Positions 34,024 through 41,690 of a stretch of DNA of 41,690 nucleotides are shown piece after piece. Under the pieces are notes generated by a model. It was not told the origin of the DNA. It searched no databases and was given only the letters and a program-made list of their open reading frames with translations. This DNA comes from Collinsella sp. (GTDB taxonomy: Bacteria > Actinomycetota > Coriobacteriia > Coriobacteriales > Coriobacteriaceae). A program made the translations under genes and the position numbers. The stretch covers positions 1-41,690 of the forward strand of contig JAIHVJ010000002.1 of NCBI GenBank assembly GCA_022720335.1, in the 5' to 3' direction. The stretch's first letter is position 1; the number at the start of each line of letters is the position of its first letter.

Positions 34024-34854
34024 ATGGGTTGCGAGCATGCACAGGCCGCCGGCGAACAAACCGCGCCACAGGAATTTGAAGAAAACACGTTGTCCGAAGT
34101 CAAGCGCGTCATCGCCGTGCTTTCCGGCAAGGGCGGCGTCGGCAAGTCATTCGTCACCGGCGCCATCGCCACCGAGCTCGCCCGTCACGGTCACAAGGTC
34201 GGCGTCCTCGATGCCGACATTACCGGCCCCTCTATCCCCAAGATGTTCGGCATGAGCGGACGACATGTCCACGCCCTCGGCAACCTTATGCTGCCCGAAA
34301 TCTCCGAGCACGGCGTCAAGGTTATGAGCTCCAACCTGCTGCTCCAAAACGAAACCGACCCTGTCCTCTGGCGCGGTCCGGTTATCGCGGGTGCCATCAG
34401 GCAGTTCTGGAGCGAGACCTCCTGGGGTCCCATCGACTACCTGCTGGTCGACATGCCTCCGGGAACGGGCGACGTCGCCCTCACCGTCTTCCAGTCGCTG
34501 CCCGTCGATGGCATCGTCATCGTCACGAGCCCGCAGGATCTGGTCTCAATGATCGTCGCCAAGGCGGTCAATATGGCCGAGAAGATGAACGTCCCCATTC
34601 TGGGTATCGTCGAGAACATGAGCTATATCGAGTGCCCCGATTGCGGCAAGAAGATTGAAGTCTTTGGCAAGAGCAAGCTCCCCGAGGTTGCCGAGCGCTA
34701 CAACCTCGAGATCCTGGGCCAACTTCCCATCAATCCGGCACTCGCCGAGGCCTGCGATAAGGGCGAAGTTGAGACCGCACTGCCCGACGGCATGCTGCCC
34801 CAGGCCGTCTCTGCCGTCGAGGCCATTGCCCCGCACGAGACCGACGAGGCCTAA
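34024..34854 (+). CDS. Mrp/NBP35-type P-loop ATPase, iron-sulfur cluster carrier
   Basis: Proteins of this ParA/MinD-related family carry or assemble iron-sulfur clusters in the cytoplasm. The 276-residue product has the deviant Walker A GKGGVGKS (residues 35-42), DADITGPSIPKMFG, the second ATPase motif LLVDMPPGTGDV, and the cluster-binding CxxC in YIECPDCGKK. It lacks the N-terminal MIP18-like domain found in many bacterial Mrp proteins and instead has a short leader with a Cys at residue 3. The ATG at 34024 has AAAGGAG upstream; the longer open frame is rejected. Its stop abuts the GTG of the next gene, suggesting cotranslation with the flavoprotein. Confidence 0.92.
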   Translation: MGCEHAQAAGEQTAPQEFEENTLSEVKRVIAVLSGKGGVGKSFVTGAIATELARHGHKVGVLDADITGPSIPKMFGMSGRHVHALGNLMLPEISEHGVKVMSSNLLLQNETDPVLWRGPVIAGAIRQFWSETSWGPIDYLLVDMPPGTGDVALTVFQSLPVDGIVIVTSPQDLVSMIVAKAVNMAEKMNVPILGIVENMSYIECPDCGKKIEVFGKSKLPEVAERYNLEILGQLPINPALAEACDKGEVETALPDGMLPQAVSAVEAIAPHETDEA

Positions 34855-36126
34855 GTGAACGCAAACGCCTTCTATGACGTCTTGGTAATCGGCGGCGGGG
34901 CCTCGGGTCTCGCCGCCGCCATTACGGCCGCACGCGCCGGCAAAAGCGTCTGCATCGTTGAGCGCGATGTTGCCTGCGGCCTTAAGATACTTGCGACCGG
35001 AAACGGCCGCTGCAACCTCTCCAACGAATCGATTGATCCTCAGCGGTATAACCACCCCGCATTCGTCGAATCCGTCATGGGCCCCCAGCCCGAACAAGAG
35101 CTTATGGGTTTCTTCTCCTCGCTGGGCATCATGACAACCTCCGAGGAAGGCCGGCTGTACCCGCGCTCCCTTCGCGCCGAATCGGTGCGCGACGCGCTTC
35201 TCAACGTTTGCGACCGCCTAGGTATCACCTTAATCTGCGGAGCCAACGTTGCCACGGCGCACAAAGCTTCCGAAGGCTGGGCACTCCAAATAGACCGTCC
35301 AGCGCGGGCGCTCAAGGCAAAAAAGCACGACGACCGAAAATCGGAGCTCCGCTCGCTTCGGAAGGCGCTCGCCGATGTCCCTCGCAAGAACGAGGCCCTG
35401 CAGGCACATGCCGTAATTATCGCTACGGGCGGCAACCCTGTCGAAATCGCGAAGACGTTCAATCTTTCCCTCACACCGCAGCATCCCGTCCTCTGCCCTG
35501 TGTCGGCATCGGTCTTCGGCGACCAGACCGCGCTCAAGACACTGGATGGCCTGCGCGTCCGCGCCCGTTTGACGCTCACCCGCAATCACGAGGAGCTCTG
35601 GCGCGAAGACGGCGAAGTGCTCTTCCGAACCTTTGGCATCTCGGGCGTTGCCGCCTTTAACCTCTCCCGTCGCGTCCAGCGCGGCGACACGATTCTGCTC
35701 GACGTTTTTCCCGACCTCTCCAAAGACGAGTTGCTCGATATGCTCAACCAGCGAGTTGCGTTGCTCGGCGGCTTTTCACCCCGCGACCCCCGCTGGCTCG
35801 ACGGCATGCTCGCCCCGCAGTTCTCTCGCGTTGTCTGCACCGCATTCGAACAGTGCCACCCCGGGTCGCACGACGTCATCCATCTGGTCTCAATCCTCAA
35901 GCACTTTAAGATGCTCGTCGAGGGAACGACAGAGGAGCGTTCGGCCCAGGTCACGCGCGGCGGCGTGCCCATCGAGAGCGTCTCAGCTCCCAACCTCTGC
36001 GTGAGCAACGCGGCAGACGCCCCACTTTACATCTGTGGCGAGGCGCTCGACATCGATGCCGATTGCGGCGGTTTCAACCTTGCATGGGCTTGGATCTCGG
36101 GTATTCGCGCTGCAAGCAGCCTATAG
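34855..36126 (+). CDS. HI0933/YhiN family FAD-dependent oxidoreductase
   Basis: A cytoplasmic flavoprotein of 423 residues with the FAD-binding motif VIGGGASGLAAAITAARAGK at the N-terminus, the family hallmark LATGNGRCNLSN, a central FRTFGISGVAAFNLS and the C-terminal FAD motif ICGEALDIDADCGGFNLAWAW. The family's substrate is not firmly known; some members are called aminoacetone oxidases. The GTG start at 34855 directly follows the TAA of the Mrp gene with only GAGG nearby, so translation is probably coupled. It may share a redox or cluster-related task with its neighbours, but this is inference. Confidence 0.9.
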   Translation: MNANAFYDVLVIGGGASGLAAAITAARAGKSVCIVERDVACGLKILATGNGRCNLSNESIDPQRYNHPAFVESVMGPQPEQELMGFFSSLGIMTTSEEGRLYPRSLRAESVRDALLNVCDRLGITLICGANVATAHKASEGWALQIDRPARALKAKKHDDRKSELRSLRKALADVPRKNEALQAHAVIIATGGNPVEIAKTFNLSLTPQHPVLCPVSASVFGDQTALKTLDGLRVRARLTLTRNHEELWREDGEVLFRTFGISGVAAFNLSRRVQRGDTILLDVFPDLSKDELLDMLNQRVALLGGFSPRDPRWLDGMLAPQFSRVVCTAFEQCHPGSHDVIHLVSILKHFKMLVEGTTEERSAQVTRGGVPIESVSAPNLCVSNAADAPLYICGEALDIDADCGGFNLAWAWISGIRAASSL

Positions 36127-36156
36127 CCGCGCAGTCTATAATCAAAACGCATTCGG

Positions 36157-36187
36157 GCCGTCTGGGACACCGGGCGGCTTCTTTCTT
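36157..36187 (+). terminator. Possible weak terminator between the two flavoprotein genes
   Basis: A 7-bp stem with GU pairs joins GCCGTCT (36157-36163) to GGGCGGC (36172-36178), followed by TTCTTTCTT. A perfect TATAAT (36137-36142) lies just upstream without a good -35 box. The stem could end the first transcript or attenuate the second. Confidence 0.4.
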
Positions 36188-36205
36188 GCATCTAAGGAGA
36201 CCTCG

Positions 36206-37846
36206 ATGATCGAAATCACCCAAGTCCACGCGTCACTCGATGAGGCCGGCGACGAAACCGCCTGCCTTGCTATTGGTAGACGCGCCGTCAAACGAGCCCT
36301 GCGATGCGAGGATTCCCAGATTAAAGCCATTGAGCTCCATCGCAAGTCAATCGACGCCCGTAAAAAGCGAGATGTCCATTTTATTTTGAGCTTTCGAGTC
36401 GAGCTGACAAGCTCCCGACTCGAGCAGGAGGTGGTCGACCGCGTCGCCGAGTGCGACCGCTCGCGCATCCGCATGGTAGACGGCGAGGCTCCTTCATTCC
36501 CCAACCCTGTCCCAAATGCACCCAAGGGGCGTCCCGTCGTTGTCGGCGCCGGTTGCGCCGGTCTCTTCGCCGCCCTGACCCTTGCCGAAGCGGGCCTTAA
36601 ACCCCTGCTCATCGAGCGCGGCGACCCCGCGCTTCGCCGCTCGGAAGCGATTGATCTCTTTCTTAAGGAGCGTATCCTCGACCCCGACAGCAATATCCAA
36701 TTTGGCCTGGGCGGCGCAGGGACCTTCTCGGACGGCAAGCTCAACACGGGAACCAAGAATCCTGCCCATCGGCTGATTCTTGAGACCTTCGTCGAAGCTG
36801 GCTCACCTCGCGACATCCTGTGGGACGCCAAGCCGCACATTGGCTCCGACATCCTCCCCACCGTCGTCACCAACATTTCCCAGCGCATCGAGCAGCTCGG
36901 TGGAACCGTCCGCTATCGAACAAGGCTCGTCAATATTCGAACCGATGGATCTGGCGCCATCACCGGCGTCGATGTCCAACCGCCCCAAGAAACCACAAGC
37001 GAGACAATCGCCACAAAGCACCTCATTCTCGCCTGCGGCCATTCCGCCCGCGACGTATTCGAGCTTCTCAAAGAGCATGACGTTGCCCTCGCGCAAAAGA
37101 CCTTTGCCATGGGTGTGCGCATCGAGCATCCACAGCGCGACATCGACCGTGCCCAATATGGCCCTTCGGCGGGGCACCCGGCACTCGGAGCAGCCCCCTA
37201 CAAGCTTGTCGCCCATCTCCCCAACGGCCGCAGTGTGTTCTCGTTTTGCATGTGCCCCGGAGGACAGGTTGTCGCGGCCTCTTCCGAGCAAGGCCATCTG
37301 TGCGTCAACGGCGCCAGCCTCAATGCCCGCGACGGGCGCAACGCGAATGCCGCCTTACTCGTTAACGTCACACCTGACGACCTTCCCGGCGATGATCCGC
37401 TCGCAGGCATTGAGCTCCAGCGCGCCTGCGAGCGAGCCGCTTATCGCCTGGGCGGCTCCAACTGGAACGCGCCGGCACAGCTCGTCGGAGATTTCCTTGC
37501 TAGACGCGCCAGCACGGCACCTGGAAAGGTAAAACCGACCTATCCACTTGGCGTGACATGGACGGCGATCGACGATGCCCTCCCGCAGCATATCGTCGAA
37601 TCGCTTCGTTTGGGAATCCCCCTGCTCGGTAAGAAACTGCGTGGCTATGACCGCCCCGATGCGGTCCTCACTGGCGTGGAGACGCGTTCGAGCTCCCCGG
37701 TCACCGTCACCCGCGATCGAACATGCCACGCCGTGTCGACTCCGGGCCTTTACCCTTGCGGCGAGGGTGCCGGATATGCCGGCGGCATCATGAGTGCCGC
37801 CACCGACGGCATCCGTTGCGCTGAGGCGCTGATAGCAGACCTCTAG
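36206..37846 (+). CDS. Uncharacterised FAD-dependent dehydrogenase (COG2509 type)
   Basis: A 546-residue protein with an N-terminal domain of about 100 residues (ending near RSRIRMVDGEAP), then a Rossmann FAD-binding domain starting PVVVGAGCAGLFAALTLAEAG. Other family marks are FGLGGAGTFSDGKLNTG, the HIGSDILPTVV segment, LACGHSARDVFELL, FCMCPGGQVV and the C-terminal PCGEGAGYAGGIMSAATDG. The substrate is not known. AAGGAGACCTCG precedes the ATG at 36206; the frame is open further upstream but overlaps the previous gene without a ribosome site. It is the last plus-strand gene, converging on uvrB. Confidence 0.9.
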   Translation: MIEITQVHASLDEAGDETACLAIGRRAVKRALRCEDSQIKAIELHRKSIDARKKRDVHFILSFRVELTSSRLEQEVVDRVAECDRSRIRMVDGEAPSFPNPVPNAPKGRPVVVGAGCAGLFAALTLAEAGLKPLLIERGDPALRRSEAIDLFLKERILDPDSNIQFGLGGAGTFSDGKLNTGTKNPAHRLILETFVEAGSPRDILWDAKPHIGSDILPTVVTNISQRIEQLGGTVRYRTRLVNIRTDGSGAITGVDVQPPQETTSETIATKHLILACGHSARDVFELLKEHDVALAQKTFAMGVRIEHPQRDIDRAQYGPSAGHPALGAAPYKLVAHLPNGRSVFSFCMCPGGQVVAASSEQGHLCVNGASLNARDGRNANAALLVNVTPDDLPGDDPLAGIELQRACERAAYRLGGSNWNAPAQLVGDFLARRASTAPGKVKPTYPLGVTWTAIDDALPQHIVESLRLGIPLLGKKLRGYDRPDAVLTGVETRSSSPVTVTRDRTCHAVSTPGLYPCGEGAGYAGGIMSAATDGIRCAEALIADL

Positions 37847-37872
37847 TGCACGAACTCCCGCGTCCAAACGAC

Positions 37873-37908
37873 ACAGGCCCCGAGCTCCACAGGGAACTCG
37901 GGGCCTGT
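37873..37908. terminator. Convergent hairpin between flavoprotein gene and uvrB
   Basis: A perfect 12-bp stem joins ACAGGCCCCGAG (37873-37884) to CTCGGGGCCTGT (37897-37908), with a 12-base loop. It sits exactly between two convergent genes, 27 and 4 bases from their stop codons. Neither side has a strong T-run, but the position fits a shared terminator. Confidence 0.7.
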
Positions 37909-37911
37909 TCG

Positions 37912-40152
37912 CTACTTCCTGAATCTTGCACCCTGGCGTTTTCTGCCCGAAGCAAAGGTAGAACCCTTGCGAGCCTGCGAACGCAAACGCTCGATCGTTT
38001 CGTCCTCAGATGCGCCCTCAAGCATCGCCCGAATCTGAACGACGGCATCGCGCAGACGCGCCGCCTCCTCAAAGTCCATGGCGGCGGAAGCGTTGCGCAT
38101 GTCTTCCTCCATGGTCTCGACGATCCGCACGAGCTCGTCATGCGGCAGCCCTTCCAGCTGCTCGGCGAGCGTCTGCTCGGGCGCCACCGTCTCCGGCGCG
38201 GCGCCCTCGCCGTTTTCGTCGGGCGTATAGAACGCACCGTGACCCAGCGAATCGCCTCTCGAGCGCCCCTTCGAGCCCACAGTCTTTTCGGCCTCGGTAA
38301 TAAAGCTCGAGATGTCGTTAATGGCCTTGCGGACCGTCTTGGGCACAATGCCATGCTCTTCGTTATATGCCATCTGAATCTCGCGACGGCGCTGCGTCTC
38401 CTCGATGGCTTCTTTCATCGAATCGGTCACAACGTCTGCATACATGATGACCTCGCCGTCGGCATTACGGGCCGCACGGCCAATCGTCTGAATCAACGAA
38501 CGGCGGTTGCGCAAGAAACCTTCCTTGTCAGCGTCGAGAATTGCCACCAGCGAGACCTCGGGAAGGTCAAGACCCTCGCGAAGCAGGTTAATGCCAACGA
38601 GAACATCGATCTTTCCCTCGCGCAGCGTTCGCAAGATCTCGACACGGTCCATCGTCGCCGTATCGGAATGCATGTAGTTGACCTTAATGCCGGCATCAAG
38701 CAGATGGTCGGTCAGGTCCTCGGCCATGCGCTTGGTGAGCGTGGTCACCAGCACGCGCTCCTTGCGGGCAACGCGCTCGCGAATCTCGTCCTCAAGATCG
38801 TCAATCTGCCTACGAACCGGACGCACATCGATCTTGGGGTCGAGCAGACCGGTCGGACGAATAATCTGCTCAACGTCGTTCTGGCTAACCCGCAGCTCAT
38901 AGTCGCCCGGCGTGGCCGAAACGTAGATGAACTGGGGAATCCTCGCCTCAAACTCATCGAAACGAAGCGGGCGGTTATCGAGTGCCGAAGGCAGACGAAA
39001 ACCATGCTCAACCAGCGTCACCTTACGCGAGCGGTCGCCTTCGTGCATGCCGCGGATCTGCGGCACCGTTACATGGCTCTCGTCGATGATGCAGAGCATA
39101 TCCTTAGGAAAGTAATCGATCAGGGTAAACGGCGGCTCGCCCGGTTTTCGGCCGTCCAGATGACGCGAGTAGTTCTCGATACCGTTACAGAAACCCATGG
39201 TCTCGAGCATCTCGAGATCATAGTCGGTGCGCTGCTGCAGACGCTGCGCCTCGAGCAGCTTATCAGTCGCCTTGAGCTCGGCCACACGCTTCTCGCACTC
39301 TTCGCTGATTGATTTCAGAGCCGCTTTGACCTTAGGCTTCTCAGTCACGTAGTGCGAGGCCGGCCACACGGGAATGGCCTCGTACTCACGCAGCATCTCG
39401 CCGGTGACCTCGTCGATCTCGGCAATCAGCTCGACCTCGTCGCCAAAGAACTCAAACCGCAACGGATGCTCGGCATAGGGCGGATACACGTCGACGACAT
39501 CGCCGCGCACGCGGAAGGTGCCACGTGCCAAATCATAGTCATTGCGATCGTACTGGATATCGATAAGCGCATGGATAAAGTCATCACGCTCGAGCGGCAC
39601 CTTCTTGTCGACGTTCGGAGCTAGGCCCGCATAGTCCTCGGGGGAGCCAATGCCATAGATACACGAGACCGATGCGACGACGATCACATCGCGTCGAGAT
39701 AGCAGCGATGCCGTCGCCTGATGGCGCAGCATCTCGACCTCTTCGTTAATCGAGGAGTCTTTCTCGATATACGTATCACTCTGCGGTACATATGCCTCGG
39801 GCTGATAGTAATCGTAGTACGACACAAAATAGACCACGGCGTTGTTAGGGAAGAATTCCTTGAGCTCGCTCGCGAGCTGAGCGGCAAGCGTTTTATTGGG
39901 AGCCATGACCAGCGTCGGCTTCCCCAGGGCCTCAATAGTCTTAGCCATCGTGAAGGTCTTGCCCGAACCAGTCACGCCCAGCAAAACCTGATAGCGATCT
40001 CCGTCCCTCACACCCTGCACAAGCGACTCAATGGCCTTAGGCTGGGAACCGGCGGGCTCGTATGGAGACACGACCTTAAACGGCACCTCAGAGCCCTCAA
40101 CGCCAAAACGTTTGAGCTCTCCTCCAACACGCTCAACTTCAAATTCCGCCAT
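37912..40152 (-). CDS. uvrB: Excinuclease ABC subunit B
   Basis: DNA helicase-like subunit that verifies damage and recruits UvrC. The 746-residue protein has Walker A GVTGSGKT (59-66), the damage-probing beta-hairpin region YYDYYQPEAYVPQSD, the helicase motif DESHVT, NLLREGLDLPEVSLV, QTIGRAARN and the C-terminal UVR motif DFEEAARLRDAVVQI. It is longer than the 673-residue E. coli protein: about 23 extra residues precede the usual FKVVSPYEP start, and an acidic linker separates the helicase core from the UVR motif. AGGAG precedes the ATG. It may follow coaE and the transglycosylase in one transcript or use a TATACT -10 box 26 bases upstream. Confidence 0.97.
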   Translation of the reverse strand: MAEFEVERVGGELKRFGVEGSEVPFKVVSPYEPAGSQPKAIESLVQGVRDGDRYQVLLGVTGSGKTFTMAKTIEALGKPTLVMAPNKTLAAQLASELKEFFPNNAVVYFVSYYDYYQPEAYVPQSDTYIEKDSSINEEVEMLRHQATASLLSRRDVIVVASVSCIYGIGSPEDYAGLAPNVDKKVPLERDDFIHALIDIQYDRNDYDLARGTFRVRGDVVDVYPPYAEHPLRFEFFGDEVELIAEIDEVTGEMLREYEAIPVWPASHYVTEKPKVKAALKSISEECEKRVAELKATDKLLEAQRLQQRTDYDLEMLETMGFCNGIENYSRHLDGRKPGEPPFTLIDYFPKDMLCIIDESHVTVPQIRGMHEGDRSRKVTLVEHGFRLPSALDNRPLRFDEFEARIPQFIYVSATPGDYELRVSQNDVEQIIRPTGLLDPKIDVRPVRRQIDDLEDEIRERVARKERVLVTTLTKRMAEDLTDHLLDAGIKVNYMHSDTATMDRVEILRTLREGKIDVLVGINLLREGLDLPEVSLVAILDADKEGFLRNRRSLIQTIGRAARNADGEVIMYADVVTDSMKEAIEETQRRREIQMAYNEEHGIVPKTVRKAINDISSFITEAEKTVGSKGRSRGDSLGHGAFYTPDENGEGAAPETVAPEQTLAEQLEGLPHDELVRIVETMEEDMRNASAAMDFEEAARLRDAVVQIRAMLEGASEDETIERLRSQARKGSTFASGRKRQGARFRK

Positions 40153-40203
40153 GGATACTCCTAACTCATATATCTGCAGTATACGCAGGCGGCAGGCATA
40201 GTC

Positions 40204-40785
40204 CTATACGAACCGATCGGGATAGAGGGTCTTGTAGCGAACCCAGGCATTATTGACACGAATCAGATACGCCTGCGTCTCGGGAAAGGTGATTGCATTA
40301 TGAAGCGACGTGCTCTGCTGCGCCCATCCGTCGACATTGCCCATGCCGGCGTTATAGGCGGCAATGGCACTGTCAGTCGACCCGTTAAAATACGTTAGAA
40401 GATACGAAAGATACGCACAACCAAACTCGATGTTCGTAGCGGGATCGTTAAGGTCGCCGGCTGAATACTCGCTGCCATCGACAAGACCCTTGGCAATCAT
40501 ATCCTGGGCAGTCTCGGGCATCAGCTGCATCAATCCCCGTGCGCCTTGATTCGACTCAGCCTCGGGATCCCAATTCGATTCCGACTTTATGACAGCGCAC
40601 ACCAGATACGGATCAAGATTGTGCGAAATGCTCGATTGCTTTACGTACGCCTCATAGTCAATTGGATACAAAGGCTTAAAGAAGGCGGCAGGGGCATACG
40701 AGTAGACGAGCGAAATAAGGCCGAAGACGAACACGACGGCAAGTGGCGCCACGCGATACCACGTAAAGAAACGTGTCTTAGGCAT
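40204..40785 (-). CDS. Membrane-anchored lytic transglycosylase (SLT domain)
   Basis: Cleaves glycan strands of peptidoglycan outside the membrane. The 193-residue protein has one N-terminal membrane helix (about 12-30) and then a compact SLT domain: the catalytic Glu69 in VIKSESNWDPEA, GARGLMQLMPETA, the NIEFGCAYLSYLL segment and AIAAYNAGMGNV. No lipobox is seen, so it is a signal-anchored protein. The ATG at 40785 is preferred because AAGGA lies 8 bases upstream; a second ATG three codons earlier has no room for one. The gene overlaps coaE by 8 bases and precedes uvrB by 51. Confidence 0.92.
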   Translation of the reverse strand: MPKTRFFTWYRVAPLAVVFVFGLISLVYSYAPAAFFKPLYPIDYEAYVKQSSISHNLDPYLVCAVIKSESNWDPEAESNQGARGLMQLMPETAQDMIAKGLVDGSEYSAGDLNDPATNIEFGCAYLSYLLTYFNGSTDSAIAAYNAGMGNVDGWAQQSTSLHNAITFPETQAYLIRVNNAWVRYKTLYPDRFV

Positions 40786-41419
40786 CGGCCTCATCCTTAT
40801 CCACTACATCCACGAAGCCATGGCGCGCAAGCCATGCGTCCAGTTGTTCAAAGAGCGAGTTATCGCCGGCCGCATTATCGATTACCGTCGTAGCGAGATT
40901 GCAAAGCGAAGCCTCATCAGGTTGGCATGCAGAGCGCGCATCAAAATCAGAAGACTCCATACCACGATGAATGGCACGCTCGCGACGAACTGCTAAAGGA
41001 GCGCTGATAACCAGAATTTCATCAGCGAGGCCAAAAGCATCCTCAAAACCAGTCGGGGCAGAAACCTCGACAACCGCAAAGGGGTAACGGGGGGACGAAA
41101 CCGTGCAGCAAACCGGATCAAGAATCCTCAGTGACAGCTGTTCGATGAGAACCGGGTGAACGATGCCATTGAGCCGCGCAACTGTATCAGGAGAGGCGAA
41201 AGCTCGAGCAGCGAGGACATTGCAGCGAATGCCGCCCTCCCCGTCCAGAATGTCCCAACCGAATTCTTCGGCGAGGGCATTGACGATATCGGAGCCTGGA
41301 ACATACAGCGATTTGGCAAGCTCATCCAGATCGATAAGCATGGCGCCATGAGATTCGAGATAGCGGCAGGCAGTCGACTTACCCGAAGCTATATTGCCCA
41401 AGACAAAAACGGTAAACAT
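40778..41419 (-). CDS. coaE: Dephospho-CoA kinase
   Basis: Catalyses the last step of coenzyme A synthesis, phosphorylating dephospho-CoA. The 213-residue product shows the P-loop GNIASGKST (8-16), LIDLDELAKSLYVPGS in the substrate region, the conserved GIVHPVL, and a basic R-rich segment VRRERAIHRG. Identity is lower than for the other housekeeping genes here, but the motif order is right. GGGAGG precedes the ATG at 41419; a 43-codon extension is not supported. It lies 130 bases from an rRNA operon terminator and overlaps the transglycosylase gene by 8 bases. In many Actinobacteria coaE is near uvrB, which supports the call. Confidence 0.88.
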   Translation of the reverse strand: MFTVFVLGNIASGKSTACRYLESHGAMLIDLDELAKSLYVPGSDIVNALAEEFGWDILDGEGGIRCNVLAARAFASPDTVARLNGIVHPVLIEQLSLRILDPVCCTVSSPRYPFAVVEVSAPTGFEDAFGLADEILVISAPLAVRRERAIHRGMESSDFDARSACQPDEASLCNLATTVIDNAAGDNSLFEQLDAWLARHGFVDVVDKDEADA

Positions 41420-41549
41420 CAAGTCCTCCCTAACGCCAATGGGAGTTATTATCGCGCAAATACAAAAGAAGGACTCAAAATACAGCCAAACAGTAAGACA
41501 AGCTAAACGAAGGCGAGTTCGTGTATTACAACTCTCTATCACACGCAAA

Positions 41550-41577
41550 AAGGGGGAGGCCGCGAGGCCTCCCCCTT
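41550..41577 (-). terminator. Terminator of the rRNA operon
   Basis: Perfect 12-bp arms AAGGGGGAGGCC (41550-41561) and GGCCTCCCCCTT (41566-41577) have a GCGA tetraloop. On the minus strand the stem runs into TTTTTGCG. It follows the 3' end of the 5S rRNA gene by about 35 bases. Confidence 0.88.
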
Positions 41578-41610
41578 CTCAGTTCAAGCGTACGGCTCGG
41601 TGCCGTCCAC

Positions 41611-41690
41611 CGGTCAGCGGCGCCCTGGCCTCCCACGGGCTGGCCCCGCAGTACTCTCGGCGCGATGGGGCTTAGCTTCCGGGTTCGGAA
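41611..41690 (-). rRNA. rrf: 5S ribosomal RNA, 3' part (truncated by the window edge)
   Basis: Read on the minus strand, the sequence begins with the 5S motifs CCGAACCCGGAAGCTAAGCC and then GCGCCGAGAGTACTGC and GTGGGAGGCCAGG, in the right order and spacing for the second half of 5S rRNA. About 80 of an expected 115-120 bases are present. The 5' part lies beyond 41690. The 3' end is estimated at about 41611 and may be off by a few bases. Confidence 0.9.

Noticed and set aside
40166..40190. E. coli-type LexA box upstream of uvrB
   Set aside because: The CTG and CAG are 9 rather than 10 bases apart, and Gram-positive LexA sites have a different sequence.
1..41690. CRISPR arrays, tRNA genes, insertion sequences, prophage or integrase genes
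   Set aside because: No regularly spaced repeats, tRNA-like cloverleaf, transposase or integrase motif was recognised in the reading.

Overview
The window looks like chromosomal DNA from a GC-rich Actinomycetota bacterium, most likely a gut Coriobacteriia of the Collinsella type. This is an inference from the whiA/rapZ pair beside gap-pgk-tpiA-secG, a RapZ P-loop with Arg in place of Lys, a sialic acid cluster and the codon bias. No species is proved. Almost everything from 107 to 31528 is on the minus strand, 31722-37846 is on the plus strand, and 37912-41690 is minus again.

Layout from left to right. (1) 107-6049: a complete oligopeptide ABC transporter operon transcribed as oppA-B-C-D-F, with a hairpin between the binding protein and the permeases. 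(2) 6341-11435: secG, gpmI, tpiA, pgk and gap, the triose-phosphate part of glycolysis, punctuated by strong terminators. (3) 11629-13485: rapZ and whiA. (4) 13587-24017: a ten-kilobase sialic acid (Neu5Ac) import and breakdown operon. In transcription order it encodes a Tat-type lipoprotein binding protein, a permease, a fused permease-ATPase, an ATPase, an acetyl-xylan-esterase-family hydrolase, a shortened paralogue that has lost its nucleophile serine, NanA, a ROK kinase (NanK) and NanE. (5) 24383-28516: ybaK-like deacylase, murJ-like flippase and uvrC. (6) 28649-31528: uvrA. (7) 31722-33875: an LTA-synthase-like membrane phosphotransferase. (8) 34024-37846: an Mrp-type ATPase and two flavoproteins. 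(9) 37912-41419: coaE, a lytic transglycosylase and uvrB. (10) 41550-41690: the terminator and 3' part of a 5S rRNA gene, the end of an rRNA operon.

How the parts fit. In many Actinobacteria the order uvrC-rapZ-yvcK-whiA-gap-pgk-tpiA-secG is conserved. Here uvrC and rapZ-whiA-gap are separated by the whole sialic acid operon, and yvcK is missing between rapZ and whiA. The operon should bring in sialic acid, perhaps remove O-acetyl groups, and convert it through ManNAc and ManNAc-6-P to GlcNAc-6-P. No sialidase, nagA, nagB or dedicated regulator lies in the window.

The most unusual points are the tandem intact and nucleophile-less esterases, two roughly 100-nt inverted repeats filling the nanA-nanK and nanK-nanE spacers, the permease-ATPase fusion whose C-terminal cysteine motif is lost, and a perfect palindrome over a possible promoter of the operon. 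No phage, IS element, CRISPR array or tRNA was seen.
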